The notes: generated from the letters alone by a model not told the origin. A stretch of 42,281 nucleotides of DNA from Clostridiales bacterium (GCA_022508325.1 JAFLVL010000006.1:1-42281), one strand, 5' to 3'; shown: positions 15,920 to 24,134, counted from the first letter of the stretch. Numbers and translations: made by a program.

Positions 15920-17020
15920 TTATTTTTCCCCTTTTCTTCTATTATGTTCTTTGCAAAGCATTTGACAGTTGTCTATACTTGTTTTGCCGCCTTCTATCCA
16001 AGGGGTAATATGGTCGGCTTCCATTTCATTTATCTCATAGCGTGTTTTTTCGCGGTGTTCTTGCACGCAGTGAGGGCAAATTCCTTGCTGCCTTTCGTAA
16101 ACTTGACGCTTTTGGCTTTCCGAAAAAGCACGCAAATTTAAATGTTTTGGATTTCGAGTTAGAACATAGGGATATATACCTCTCTTGTTTGTCACGTCGT
16201 CGTCTAACATCAGTTTGGCTATTTCTTCTTCAAGTTTCGATATATCATAGGTTTGTGCATGAAATTGATCGTACAGTTCACCCCAATTTATGCCTTTCAT
16301 TTCTTTGCGATATTTTGGAAATGTCAGCTGTACCCAGTCAATGACATTTTTAAAATATATCCATAGTTCGTTTGTGTTTGGATCGTGTTGGTGCATCGCC
16401 ATGTAATCTTCAATGTGACCTTTGCTTATCCAATCAAGTGCGGTTTCTAGGATGTCCTGCCGTATGGCGGAACCATTTACGTAGTTTTTGGAAAGCAAAT
16501 ATGCTGCGCAATTTGTTTTACTGAAAATTGATTTTGCGCTTGTTAACCATGTACCTGTGTAAGTGGCATTACGTAATTCCTGGTCGGTCAATTTTTCACC
16601 GGCAATATTGATTATTTTAAACCAATCTAATTTTTCGCGGTCATTGCCCTCACAAAAATACACCAAAACTTTATAATCTAAAATCTGGATTTGTTCTGTT
16701 CGTGTCAAATTACCAAAGCCACGACTATTAACCGAAAAATCTCCATTAATGTATTGACAAAAACTAATGGTGCGTTGTTGTCCGTCTAATACCTCGTAAG
16801 TTCCGTCATCGTTTTTCACCCAATACATTACGTTGAGAGGAAAACCCTTGACGATTGTATCTATTACTGCATTACGCTTTTTTTCATCATAAACAAACTC
16901 GCGTTGATACTTCGGACGGATATTTAATTTTCCGCCATAGCCAACCACACCTTCTTCGGCATTGTCCACATAGTTTTCACTAACCTCTCTTATCGTTATT
17001 TCGTGTAGTTCAATTTTCAC
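15920..17020 (-). CDS. DUF262-HNH nuclease, probable partner of the EcoRI-type methyltransferase
   Basis: The 366-residue protein has an N-terminal DUF262 domain (L-N-I-R-P-K-Y-Q-R near residue 32 and V-L-D-G-Q-Q-R near 75). Its C-terminal HNH nuclease is formed by C-P-H-C, then A-D-H-I-T-P-W-I-E-G-G, then D-N-C-Q-M-L-C-K-E-H-N-R-R. I choose the GTG at 17020 because AGGAG lies 8 nt upstream; the ATG 45 bp earlier lies inside the methyltransferase gene and lacks a site. With this start it overlaps the methyltransferase stop by 11 bp, so the two are translationally coupled. That places it as the cutting subunit, with DUF262 as a likely nucleotide-dependent switch. GmrSD-like modification-dependent cutting is the alternative. 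Confidence 0.83.
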   Translation of the reverse strand: MKIELHEITIREVSENYVDNAEEGVVGYGGKLNIRPKYQREFVYDEKKRNAVIDTIVKGFPLNVMYWVKNDDGTYEVLDGQQRTISFCQYINGDFSVNSRGFGNLTRTEQIQILDYKVLVYFCEGNDREKLDWFKIINIAGEKLTDQELRNATYTGTWLTSAKSIFSKTNCAAYLLSKNYVNGSAIRQDILETALDWISKGHIEDYMAMHQHDPNTNELWIYFKNVIDWVQLTFPKYRKEMKGINWGELYDQFHAQTYDISKLEEEIAKLMLDDDVTNKRGIYPYVLTRNPKHLNLRAFSESQKRQVYERQQGICPHCVQEHREKTRYEINEMEADHITPWIEGGKTSIDNCQMLCKEHNRRKGEK

Positions 17021-18056
17021 TTTGTTTTCTCCTAATAATAATTCTCCGATACATTGCTTTCCCATTCAGATCAGGGCCGCGTCCACGCCATTCAACTCTA
17101 TGATCATCTAATCCCATAATCTCAAACTGATCAGGATTATACTTATCTAAAAATGTGATAGGAACACCTATGAGTCCAGCATAGTCGCAAGGGATATCAG
17201 CCGTTTTGTTAACATTGATAGCATCATAATTGTCGTATTTGGGAAATTCTTCAGGCGTATATTTCTTATATAGGGTTAGATATTCGTGCCTTTCTATAAA
17301 GTCTAGATTTGTATACCATCTAACGCCTTTAACGCGTATGTATTTCGTTCCTTTTTCATCTATTCTAAAACCAGCTGCTTGTAATGGATAATAACTGGGA
17401 ACACGAAACTCCCTGTCGCCGCTATGTATGCTTTGACCGAACCACAATTTGTTTTCCTTTAAAAGTTTAAATATTTCTTTGTACGTAACCGCATTTTGGT
17501 TACCTATGATTATAAACTTTTTGTTAAACGCCATAAGCTGAGCGACATATTCTCTAAAAAGAGAAAATGGCGGATTGGTTACTACAATGTCTGCTTGTTT
17601 AAGTAATTCAATACATTCTTCGGAACGAAAATCCCCATTGCCTTTTAATAGCGTTAAGGCGTTCTGACTATTTTTTAATAGATATTTTACATCAGACAAA
17701 TCAACTGCACCGTCGCAGTTGTAGTCTAATACCTCATTAATCTCTATTTTGTACGCGTGTCTATCATAATTCGTATATAACTTTGGTTTAATGTCTGCGA
17801 ACAAAGATTCTTGTTCAAAAGCAATAGGCGAGCTGTCGTAACAAGTAGCAATAAGCTTTTTTAAACCCAAATGGTTGAAATTAATAGCAAAATATTTAAA
17901 AAAATTGCTTTCGTACGGGTCATCACAATTGCAAAAAACGACCTTTTCCTTAAAATGTTCTTTATAGTGTTTCAATTCCAGCTCAATATCCACGAGTTGC
18001 GTGTAAAATTCATCAGCTTTATTTTTTCTTGCAGAAACTAATATTTCATTTGGCAT
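17010..18056 (-). CDS. EcoRI-type adenine-specific DNA methyltransferase
   Basis: The product (about 348 residues) matches the M.EcoRI-like family. It has F-Y-T-Q near residue 20, F-C-N-C-D-D-P-Y-E-S-N-F-F-K-Y-F, I-V-V-T-N-P-P-F-S-L-F-R-E-Y (catalytic N-P-P-F near 160), then F-I-I-I-G-N-Q-N-A-V-T-Y-K-E and the W-F-G-Q-S block. It should methylate adenine N6 at a specific site. I use ATG 18056 (GAGGG 9 nt upstream) rather than the TTG 24 bp earlier. It is coupled to the DUF262-HNH gene downstream and transcribed away from an XRE controller, with palindromic operators between. The usual PD-(D/E)xK partner of M.EcoRI is absent and DUF262-HNH stands in its place. Confidence 0.88.
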   Translation of the reverse strand: MPNEILVSARKNKADEFYTQLVDIELELKHYKEHFKEKVVFCNCDDPYESNFFKYFAINFNHLGLKKLIATCYDSSPIAFEQESLFADIKPKLYTNYDRHAYKIEINEVLDYNCDGAVDLSDVKYLLKNSQNALTLLKGNGDFRSEECIELLKQADIVVTNPPFSLFREYVAQLMAFNKKFIIIGNQNAVTYKEIFKLLKENKLWFGQSIHSGDREFRVPSYYPLQAAGFRIDEKGTKYIRVKGVRWYTNLDFIERHEYLTLYKKYTPEEFPKYDNYDAINVNKTADIPCDYAGLIGVPITFLDKYNPDQFEIMGLDDHRVEWRGRGPDLNGKAMYRRIIIRRKQSEN

Positions 18057-18078
18057 AGTTTTTAGCCCTCGACGTGAC

Positions 18079-18173
18079 AACTATAGTTAATTTATTTTAA
18101 CACAATAGTTGGCAAATTTCAACACTATAGTTTAAATATAGCGCTTTTAGATAAGATAAAATGACACTATAGT
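18079..18173. promoter_or_regulatory. Three ACTATAGT palindromes (controller-protein operators)
   Basis: AACTATAGTT (18079-18088), ACTATAGT (18124-18131) and ACTATAGT (18166-18173) are palindromic and spaced about 42-45 bp apart, roughly four helical turns. A half-site CAATAGTT occurs near 18103. They fill the gap between the divergent methyltransferase and XRE genes, the layout of controller (C-protein) boxes in restriction systems. Confidence 0.75.
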
Positions 18174-18190
18174 TTAATTTAGAGGCGAAA

Positions 18191-18484
18191 ATGGAAACTA
18201 AAGAGATTGGTGAAAAAGTTCAAAAACTGAGAGAGAAGAAGGGTTATAAACAAAACCAACTTGCAAACAAGGCAGGTATATCCCCAACCTACATTAGGGA
18301 TATTGAAGCAGGCAGAAAAAATCCGACTGTTCAAGTGCTTGGTTATATATGTGGCGCGCTAGAAATAACTTTGCAACAATTCTTTACAGAGGAAGCGTCT
18401 CCAGAAAATCAAGACAAGCTAGGACAATTAACTGCGCATCAGCAGGAACTGTTGAATGAATTTCTGAAAAGTTTATTAAAATAA
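18191..18484 (+). CDS. XRE-family controller of the DUF262-HNH/methyltransferase system
   Basis: The 97-residue protein has a classic helix-turn-helix: L-R-E-K-K-G-Y-K-Q-N-Q-L-A-N-K-A-G-I-S then T-Y-I-R-D-I-E-A-G-R-K-N-P. The tail L-T-A-H-Q-Q-E-L-L-N-E-F-L-K-S-L-L is a helical dimerisation extension similar in form to that of the XRE protein at 12698. It is divergent from the methyltransferase across three palindromic sites, so it probably binds them to time methyltransferase and nuclease expression and its own. A GAGG site precedes the ATG and a terminator follows the stop. Confidence 0.87.
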   Translation: METKEIGEKVQKLREKKGYKQNQLANKAGISPTYIRDIEAGRKNPTVQVLGYICGALEITLQQFFTEEASPENQDKLGQLTAHQQELLNEFLKSLLK

Positions 18485-18520
18485 AAAACTTGACACAAAG
18501 ATGTGCCGAGTTTTATTTTT
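18484..18520 (+). terminator. Terminator of the XRE controller
   Basis: ACTTGACACA (18488-18497) pairs with TGTGCCGAGT (18502-18511) with one mismatch and one wobble, followed by TTTTATTTTTTAT. Confidence 0.65.
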
Positions 18521-18553
18521 TATCAAATCTTATTGGTGTTCAGTTGAGATGAC

Positions 18554-18612
18554 AGGCTTCCCGCCATTAATATCTCCATAAGAACACCCTAAAATGGGTG
18601 TTCTTGTGCTTT
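18554..18612 (+). repeat. Dispersed oriented hairpin repeat, copy G (divergent)
   Basis: GCTTCCCGCCA replaces the usual GCTCTCCGCCA. The stem AGAACACCC (18581-18589)/GGGTGTTCT (18596-18604) is followed by TGTGCTTTTGTG. Only the layout and the antisense frame K-S-T...G-G-K link it to the other copies. It lies between the DUF262/methyltransferase unit and McrBC. Confidence 0.55.
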
Positions 18613-18747
18613 TGTGTAATTACGTAATTATTGAATATCGTTTGCTAAATATGTTTGTTGAAAACTAGCGGCTCTTTCGCAGACAATGAAAATTGACTTT
18701 TTTATGCTAATATGATAAAATTATCAAAAAATTTTGGGAGGCAAAGC

Positions 18748-20826
18748 ATGGCTATACCGCAGATAAAAGAAGAAGATATCATCAAGGCCTTGGCGTACAT
18801 CGATGAAAATGGTGTACCGGTGCAACACATGAGCACCAAATACGAGCTTGTCACCGATGATGGACACAAATATCCACCCAAGTATGTAATTGCTGTTGCG
18901 AATCATCTCGCAAACGGCACAGAAATTTCCACCGATGGCTATAACGCAGTAGAGGCCAAAAATTATCTTCAAACCAGAGGATATAACATCACTACAAATC
19001 AGGTAAAGTTTGAATTGACCATCACAGCTGATGATATTGTATCGACAGATCCGCGTTTTACTATGGACAACTTGACAGATGGCGACAATTACAAGCCCAT
19101 TGATACATACTTTAAGGCTGCCGATGGAACAATAATTAGGCGTGAATATATAAAGGGTGAAAGGCGAAATTCTAACCAAACCATGCCTCGTATCGCATGT
19201 CAGATATACGAGACGCAGCTAGATGCCTTGACTGTAACAGAAAAAGAGAACTTCCCCATATGTAGGTACAATTTGGGAGGTTATTTGTATAGTGGAATTT
19301 ATCCCAGCATTGCCGACTTCAAAAAATATCGCAAGACGATAGAGTATCTTGTGTATAATTGTAGGAATGGCAAGCAGTTTGTGCTGTATTGTTGGAATGT
19401 CTTTTCGACAATTCTCTTTGTGCAGGAATGTCTTAAAGAATTTGGTTCAAAAGATGATCAATTTGTCCTAATCTATCGCGAAAAAGATGAAAAAGAGACC
19501 AAAGAAACAGAAGAGGAAGAAATTGTTAAGGAGGAGCTTGTTCAGCAATTTCAAGGGTACAGAAATTTTTATTCGCGATTGTTGATTGAGTCCAAGAACA
19601 TCATTTTCCGTGGTGCTCCCGGTACAGGTAAGTCCTACCTTGCCAAGGAGATTGCGGCAGATATTATTAGCGATGGCTATTTTGACGAGTATAAGCTTCT
19701 GAACGATGAGCAAAAGCAGCAAGTGGAGTTTGTGCAGTTTCATCCGAGTTATGACTATACGGATTTCGTAGAAGGGTTGCGTCCAAAAATCAATTACGAT
19801 GGTTCAATTGGCTTTGAACTGCAAGACGGAATCTTCAAAAGATTCGTAGATCGCGCCAGAAAGAATTATGAGAATTCGCTAAAAACCATAGAGACAATAG
19901 AGAAAGAATTGTCTGTTCGGGAAGCAATAGATGAATTCTTTTCCAATATTAAATTTGGAATCGATACATTTAAAACGATAAGAGGTAGTGAGTTTAGTAT
20001 TACAGACGTTGATGATGACCGCATATACGTAGCTATTCCCGGTAATGCAAAAGCCAACAATCTAATTCTTGATATTGATAAACTCAGTAGAATGTTGGAA
20101 GCAGATTTTGAGCTTGAATTAAAAGACATCAAAGAACTCTTTGGGCACGCCCGTAGAATGCAAGATCATTCATACTATCTGGCAATCTACAAAGAGATAA
20201 AAGCACTGAAAACGAAAAAGAAAACTTTGTCGACACAGGTTAAGAAAGAGGAACTTAAAAAGTATATCTTTATTATTGACGAAATTAACCGTGGCGAGAT
20301 TTCAAAAATTTTTGGCGAGCTGTTTTTTACAATTGACCCCGGTTACAGAGGCGAAAATGGCGCAGTAAAAACGCAATATGCAAATTTGCACGCTGATCCG
20401 GAAGAGAAATTTTACATTCCTGACAACGTTTATATCATTGGCACCATGAATGACATTGACAGATCGGTGGATAGTTTTGACTTCGCAATGCGTCGTAGAT
20501 TCCGTTTTATAGAATTGAAAGCGGATGCGCGTTTAGAAATGTTGGACAACTTAGGCGATGAGGACCTCAAAAACGAGGCTATCAAACGTATGACATCATT
20601 GAACAATGCCATTGCCGCAGTAGAAGACTTAAACGAAAACTACCAGATTGGCGCGTCATATTTTCTCAAGCTTAAAACATTGTCTATTGACCAACTATGG
20701 GAGGACTATCTCAAACCGCTGTTGCAAGAGTATATTCGCGGAATGCACGATGAAAAAGGCATCATGAGTAAACTTGAACAAGCCTATTTCAAACCGGATG
20801 ACGGTGATGCAAATGATAATACGTAG
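18748..20826 (+). CDS. mcrB: McrB-like AAA+ GTPase of a modification-dependent restriction system
   Basis: The product has about 692 residues. The N-terminal 250 residues vary and would read modified DNA. The motor domain has Walker A G-A-P-G-T-G-K-S near residue 290, Walker B I-F-I-I-D-E-I-N-R-G near 508, and the McrB signature T-M-N-D-I-D-R-S near 566, equivalent to the N-T-A-D-R-S guanine-binding motif of E. coli McrB. Such proteins translocate on DNA by GTP hydrolysis and with McrC cut DNA carrying methylated or hydroxymethylated cytosine. I choose ATG 18748 because GGGAGG lies 8 nt upstream; the ATG at 18712 has no site. A charged insert rich in Lys/Glu lies near residues 255-270. The mcrC gene overlaps its end. 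Confidence 0.93.
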   Translation: MAIPQIKEEDIIKALAYIDENGVPVQHMSTKYELVTDDGHKYPPKYVIAVANHLANGTEISTDGYNAVEAKNYLQTRGYNITTNQVKFELTITADDIVSTDPRFTMDNLTDGDNYKPIDTYFKAADGTIIRREYIKGERRNSNQTMPRIACQIYETQLDALTVTEKENFPICRYNLGGYLYSGIYPSIADFKKYRKTIEYLVYNCRNGKQFVLYCWNVFSTILFVQECLKEFGSKDDQFVLIYREKDEKETKETEEEEIVKEELVQQFQGYRNFYSRLLIESKNIIFRGAPGTGKSYLAKEIAADIISDGYFDEYKLLNDEQKQQVEFVQFHPSYDYTDFVEGLRPKINYDGSIGFELQDGIFKRFVDRARKNYENSLKTIETIEKELSVREAIDEFFSNIKFGIDTFKTIRGSEFSITDVDDDRIYVAIPGNAKANNLILDIDKLSRMLEADFELELKDIKELFGHARRMQDHSYYLAIYKEIKALKTKKKTLSTQVKKEELKKYIFIIDEINRGEISKIFGELFFTIDPGYRGENGAVKTQYANLHADPEEKFYIPDNVYIIGTMNDIDRSVDSFDFAMRRRFRFIELKADARLEMLDNLGDEDLKNEAIKRMTSLNNAIAAVEDLNENYQIGASYFLKLKTLSIDQLWEDYLKPLLQEYIRGMHDEKGIMSKLEQAYFKPDDGDANDNT

Positions 20827-22135
20827 GAAAGATAATTCACGAATACCCAAGTCTGTACTTGCAGGTATTGCTGCTCTCACGGACAAAATTGCGGACAAAT
20901 CTTTTGAGCAGCTAGAGAGCGAAGGGGTCATGGTATTTCCCGCAAGAGTACGTGATTATACAGATATCACAAGCGAACAAATGATACTGCAAAGTGCCAA
21001 CGACGAGTATGTTTTGGGCAATGTGATGGGATTTGTTGGGTGTGGAACCGACAGGCTTGTCATAGAATCACGTTTCGATAGTGAAAGCAACGACTACTTT
21101 TTACTGTATTTGTTGGGTAAAGTGCTCAATTTTCCCAATATTGTCGATTTGCAAACGGATGCTGACAGCGAAAATCAATTGTTTAATTGGCTTGTTTTTC
21201 TATTTCCGTATTATCTGCAAAAAGCGGCACGAAAGGGATTTTTTAAAACGTATATTCATCGAGAATACAACGATGCCAATATCAAGGCAACCATTGATGT
21301 TGCACGACATATCAGACAAAATACGCCCTTTGTTGGGAAGATTGCATATAGTCAACGAGAATACTCCGCTGACAATAACATTATCGAGTTGGTGAGGCAT
21401 ACTATCGAGTTCATAAAGAAAAAGCCCTACGGTCACAACTTGCTTGTCAAGGTCAAAGATGAAGTAGACCTTGTTGTGGACGCGACGCCGCGTTACAGGC
21501 AATGCGACAGACAAAAGATTGTATCTCAAAACAAGCAACATCCTATTAGGCATGCTTATTATCACGAGTACCGCGCCTTGCAACGTCTGTGCATATTGAT
21601 TCTTCAATATCAAAAACACCAAATCGGCTCCGGAATGCGGCAGATATACGGCATTTTGTTTGATGGCGCATGGTTGTGGGAAGAATATGTTAATACGCTC
21701 ATCAAAGATTACTTTGTCCATCCCAGCAACAAAAGTGGCGTCGGTGCGCAACATTTATTCAATGGTAACAGCAAAGGATTGATTTATCCGGATTTTATAG
21801 GAAAAGCCCCGCACTCGCACGTGATTGCCGATGCAAAGTACAAACCGATTGATAACATTGGCAATAGGGATTACTTGCAAGTTTTGGCATATATGTTTAG
21901 GTTTGACGCTAATAGAGGCTACTATCTTTATCCCGAGAAAAACGGTTTGAATGATGAGATACTTTGGTTGAACAAGGGGTGCACCTACGAGCGCAACGTT
22001 ACACCAAGAGATGATATTTGTGTCATCAAGCACGGACTGAAGATTCCGCTAAATGCTGATTGTTACGAGGACTTTGTCGCCATTATGCAAGTGAATGAAA
22101 TCGAATTTATAAAGTCGTTTTCGATGCTTATATAA
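20813..22135 (+). CDS. mcrC: McrC-like nuclease subunit
   Basis: McrC is the DNA-cutting partner of McrB. The 440-residue protein shows the McrC DUF2357 core, G-I-L-F-D-G-A-W-L-W-E-E-Y-V near residue 285, and a PD-(D/E)xK site: I-Y-P-D-F-I-G-K then V-I-A-D-A-K-Y-K-P near residues 325-345, followed by D-Y-L-Q-V-L-A-Y-M-F-R-F. The start is uncertain: ATG codons at 20798, 20807 and 20813 are all in frame. I take 20813, preceded by GGTG 6 nt upstream. All choices overlap the end of mcrB, so the two are coupled. Copy D of the dispersed repeat follows 55 bp after the stop. Confidence 0.92.
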   Translation: MIIRRKDNSRIPKSVLAGIAALTDKIADKSFEQLESEGVMVFPARVRDYTDITSEQMILQSANDEYVLGNVMGFVGCGTDRLVIESRFDSESNDYFLLYLLGKVLNFPNIVDLQTDADSENQLFNWLVFLFPYYLQKAARKGFFKTYIHREYNDANIKATIDVARHIRQNTPFVGKIAYSQREYSADNNIIELVRHTIEFIKKKPYGHNLLVKVKDEVDLVVDATPRYRQCDRQKIVSQNKQHPIRHAYYHEYRALQRLCILILQYQKHQIGSGMRQIYGILFDGAWLWEEYVNTLIKDYFVHPSNKSGVGAQHLFNGNSKGLIYPDFIGKAPHSHVIADAKYKPIDNIGNRDYLQVLAYMFRFDANRGYYLYPEKNGLNDEILWLNKGCTYERNVTPRDDICVIKHGLKIPLNADCYEDFVAIMQVNEIEFIKSFSMLI

Positions 22136-22189
22136 ATTTTTAACATTGCAACCACAAATATACAATTATAAGTGTTCTTATGGAGTTAA

Positions 22190-22258
22190 TATTTCTCCGC
22201 CAGAAGAGAATTGTACGAACCCACGAAGTGAGTTCGTACTTTTCATTTTGTATGAGAG
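22190..22258 (+). repeat. Dispersed oriented hairpin repeat, copy D
   Basis: CTCCGCCA (22195-22202) is followed by the stem GTACGAAC (22213-22220)/GTTCGTAC (22232-22239) with loop CCACGAAGTGA, then TTTTC and TATGAGAGCTTTGGA. It lies between McrC (rightward) and an XRE gene (leftward), so it could terminate mcrBC, but its orientation matches all other copies. Confidence 0.8.
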
Positions 22259-22283
22259 CTTTGGAATATTTTTGCAGATTTAG

Positions 22284-22808
22284 TTACTTTAAGCCATATT
22301 TCTCGGCATAAGAACATACTACTGTCGCAAAATGGCGGTTGAGATGTTTTTTTACGTCAGTAATATCAACGTACTTGCCTTCCATCATGTTTTCAATAAC
22401 GGCTTCGGCAATCATCGCATTACGCCCGTGTTCGTCAGCAAGATATTTTTCAATGTCCATATTCATTTTATCGTTTATTCCGCCCACTGCGCTGCGAACC
22501 AAAACGGTATCTTGGCCGACAAGTTTGCAAAATTTCTCAAACGAATTTATTCCCTCTACAATGTCAGCGACAGAAATTTTTCCTTTGTAGTTCAAAACTT
22601 TTTCTCCTCCTAATAAAATATTGTCTGTGGTCGTTTCCAAAACATTTGCCAAATCTACCAAAACTCCTACGTCCGGCAGCGTTTCTCCTCGCTCCCATTT
22701 GGAAACTGCCTGTGGAGTAACATTCAATCTTTCACTCAATTCCTGTTGAGTGAGTCCCTTTGCTTTTCGCAATGCGGCAATTTGTGATGCAATCGCAGAT
22801 AAATTCAT
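22284..22808 (-). CDS. XRE-family regulator with a C-terminal ligand or oligomer domain
   Basis: The 174-residue protein has an N-terminal helix-turn-helix: I-A-A-L-R-K-A-K-G-L-T-Q-Q-E-L-S then V-T-P-Q-A-V-S-K-W-E-R-G-E-T-L-P-D, close to common Cro/CI-type regulators. About 100 residues of unrecognised C-terminal sequence follow, including an M-I-A-E-A-V-I-E-N-M-M-E-G-K-Y segment. AGAGGTGG precedes the ATG. A 16-bp perfect palindrome TGTAAATCGATTTACA lies just upstream and probably autoregulates. Similar half-sites flank the promoter of the hydrolase gene at 23360, which may be its second target. Confidence 0.87.
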   Translation of the reverse strand: MNLSAIASQIAALRKAKGLTQQELSERLNVTPQAVSKWERGETLPDVGVLVDLANVLETTTDNILLGGEKVLNYKGKISVADIVEGINSFEKFCKLVGQDTVLVRSAVGGINDKMNMDIEKYLADEHGRNAMIAEAVIENMMEGKYVDITDVKKHLNRHFATVVCSYAEKYGLK

Positions 22809-22832
22809 ATTACCACCTCTTTGTTATAATTT

Positions 22833-22848
22833 GTAAATCGATTTACAG
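22833..22848. promoter_or_regulatory. Perfect 16-bp palindromic operator of the XRE gene at 22808
   Basis: TGTAAATCGATTTACA is self-complementary and lies 25 bp upstream of the regulator's ATG, next to a leftward TATAAC -10-like box. Half-site TGTAAAT/ATTTACA recurs around 23292-23332. Confidence 0.75.
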
Positions 22849-22984
22849 TTAGATTCTACCAAATAAGTGATGTAAAAACAACAACCTAGTGGGTTAGATA
22901 TTATACAAAAAAGTAACCTGGCAGTTTAACGTATAGTCAATTTTGACAAAATGGAAATCGAAAAAGGCATAAAAGGTCTTTTTG

Positions 22985-23191
22985 AACGGCAATTTGAGTT
23001 TGTACAAACGCACTTGCTCTCCGCCAGTAGCAAATAATACGAACCCACGGACAAGTGGATTCGTACTTTTTCTTTTGTATGAGAGTTTTGGCGTATGTTT
23101 TTCGATCACAGATTTAAAACCAAAGCCACATAAACCGACAGCGCGAAATACTAACAAACGTACTGCGAATGGCAAATTTACGAAATAAGCA
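22985..23191 (+). repeat. Dispersed oriented hairpin repeat, copy E (long form)
   Basis: The left flank AATTTGAGTTTGTACAAACG is shared with copy C, and CTCCGCCA is at 23019-23026. The stem TACGAACCCAC (23038-23048)/GTGGATTCGTA (23055-23065) has one mismatch and is followed by TTTTTC and TATGAGAG. The tail to about 23190 is alignable with copy B. This is the most complete copy and a good query for searching the genome. Confidence 0.82.
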
Positions 23192-23208
23192 GAAAGGAGG
23201 CATACCAC

Positions 23209-23226
23209 AATAAGGCATGCCTTATT
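23209..23226. repeat. 18-bp perfect palindrome
   Basis: AATAAGGCATGCCTTATT is fully self-complementary with no loop, unlike a terminator. An AAAGGAGG sequence lies just upstream at 23193-23200 without an ORF after it. It may be a protein-binding site or part of the repeat E region. Confidence 0.5.
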
Positions 23227-23291
23227 TTCATTATCGTTGGATATTGAGTAATACAAGCACCCGCACCAGTACCAAATTCGATTTTTGATAG

Positions 23292-23332
23292 TTGTAAATA
23301 TTTGTATACTTACGCTATAATTGTATTTACAA
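23292..23332 (+). promoter_or_regulatory. Promoter and flanking inverted repeat of the hydrolase gene
   Basis: TTGTAA (23292-23297) and TATAAT (23316-23321) are 18 bp apart. TTGTAAATA (23292-23300) and TATTTACAA (23324-23332) are inverted repeats that bracket the -10 and resemble the half-sites of the XRE operator at 22833. Confidence 0.6.
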
Positions 23333-23359
23333 TAAACAGTAACTTATAGGAGTAAACTT

Positions 23360-24052
23360 ATGGTTGCGAATAGAATAAATGTCGGCAATATCCCTGTAAT
23401 TGTGTGGGGAAAGAAATCCGAAAAAGTGTATCTATTTGTACATGGTAAAATGTCTTCTAAAGAATCAGCAGAAAGATTTGCAGAAATAGCGAGCAAAAAA
23501 GGTTATCAAACAATTAGTTTTGACTTGCCTCAACATGGAGAACGACAGGGCAGAAATGACAGGTGTGATATTTGGAATGGAATACGCGACCTCGCATTGA
23601 TTGGAGATTATACTTTTGCCAACTGGAAAGAAGTATCATTATTTGCATGTAGTTTAGGGGCGTATTTTAGTTTGAATACTTATCATACATACGATTTAAA
23701 GAAGTGTCTTTTTCAATCGCCTATTTTAGATATGGAGTATCTAATTAAACAAATGATGATATGGTTTGATATATCTGAAGAAAGACTTGCACAAGAAAAA
23801 TACGTGTACACACCCATAGATGTTTTATCATGGGATTACTATCAGTATGTAAAAGAACATCCAATACTGCAATGGAATATTTCAACTTATATTCTTTTTG
23901 GAGGGAAAGATAATTTACAAACATTGAACATTGTAAATGATTTTGTCGATAGGTTTCATTGTGGACTTACTGTAGCAGAAAATAGTGAACATCCTTTTAT
24001 TGAGGAAAAGGATGTTCAAATTGTGGATCAGTGGTTACAAGACAATATATAA
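23360..24052 (+). CDS. Alpha/beta-hydrolase family protein
   Basis: The 230-residue protein shows the alpha/beta-hydrolase order. There is an oxyanion-strand L-F-V-H-G-K-M near residue 28, D-L-P-Q-H-G-E-R near 54, and the nucleophile elbow A-C-S-L-G-A-Y with Ser near residue 98. The acid F-G-G-K-D-N is near 180-186 and the His in S-E-H-P-F is near 212. It lacks a signal peptide, so it is cytoplasmic. Substrate is unknown; esterase, lipase or acyl-peptidase activity are all possible. TAGGAG precedes the ATG. Location between repeat copies E and F, and operator-like half-sites at its promoter, suggest a one-gene cassette controlled by the neighbouring XRE protein. Confidence 0.85.
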   Translation: MVANRINVGNIPVIVWGKKSEKVYLFVHGKMSSKESAERFAEIASKKGYQTISFDLPQHGERQGRNDRCDIWNGIRDLALIGDYTFANWKEVSLFACSLGAYFSLNTYHTYDLKKCLFQSPILDMEYLIKQMMIWFDISEERLAQEKYVYTPIDVLSWDYYQYVKEHPILQWNISTYILFGGKDNLQTLNIVNDFVDRFHCGLTVAENSEHPFIEEKDVQIVDQWLQDNI

Positions 24053-24134
24053 TAAACAATTTTAGTTTATATAATCAAAAAGAATTTTACTATGGATCAG
24101 AATAACATATTTTGAAAGCATTTATTTCTTAAAG

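Noticed and set aside
23000..23026. 3' end of a serine tRNA (…CTCTCCGCCA) in copies C and E
   Set aside because: The CTCTCCGCCA end is tRNA-Ser-like, but no T-loop GTTCRANY, no matching 5' acceptor strand and no cloverleaf could be drawn upstream. A tRNA-derived attachment remnant remains possible but unsupported.
22894..23256. 120-codon leftward ORF through repeat copy E
   Set aside because: It lies wholly inside the repeat and flanking DNA, has no convincing ribosome site and is shared only as repeat copies. Reported as a frame-conservation finding, not as a gene.
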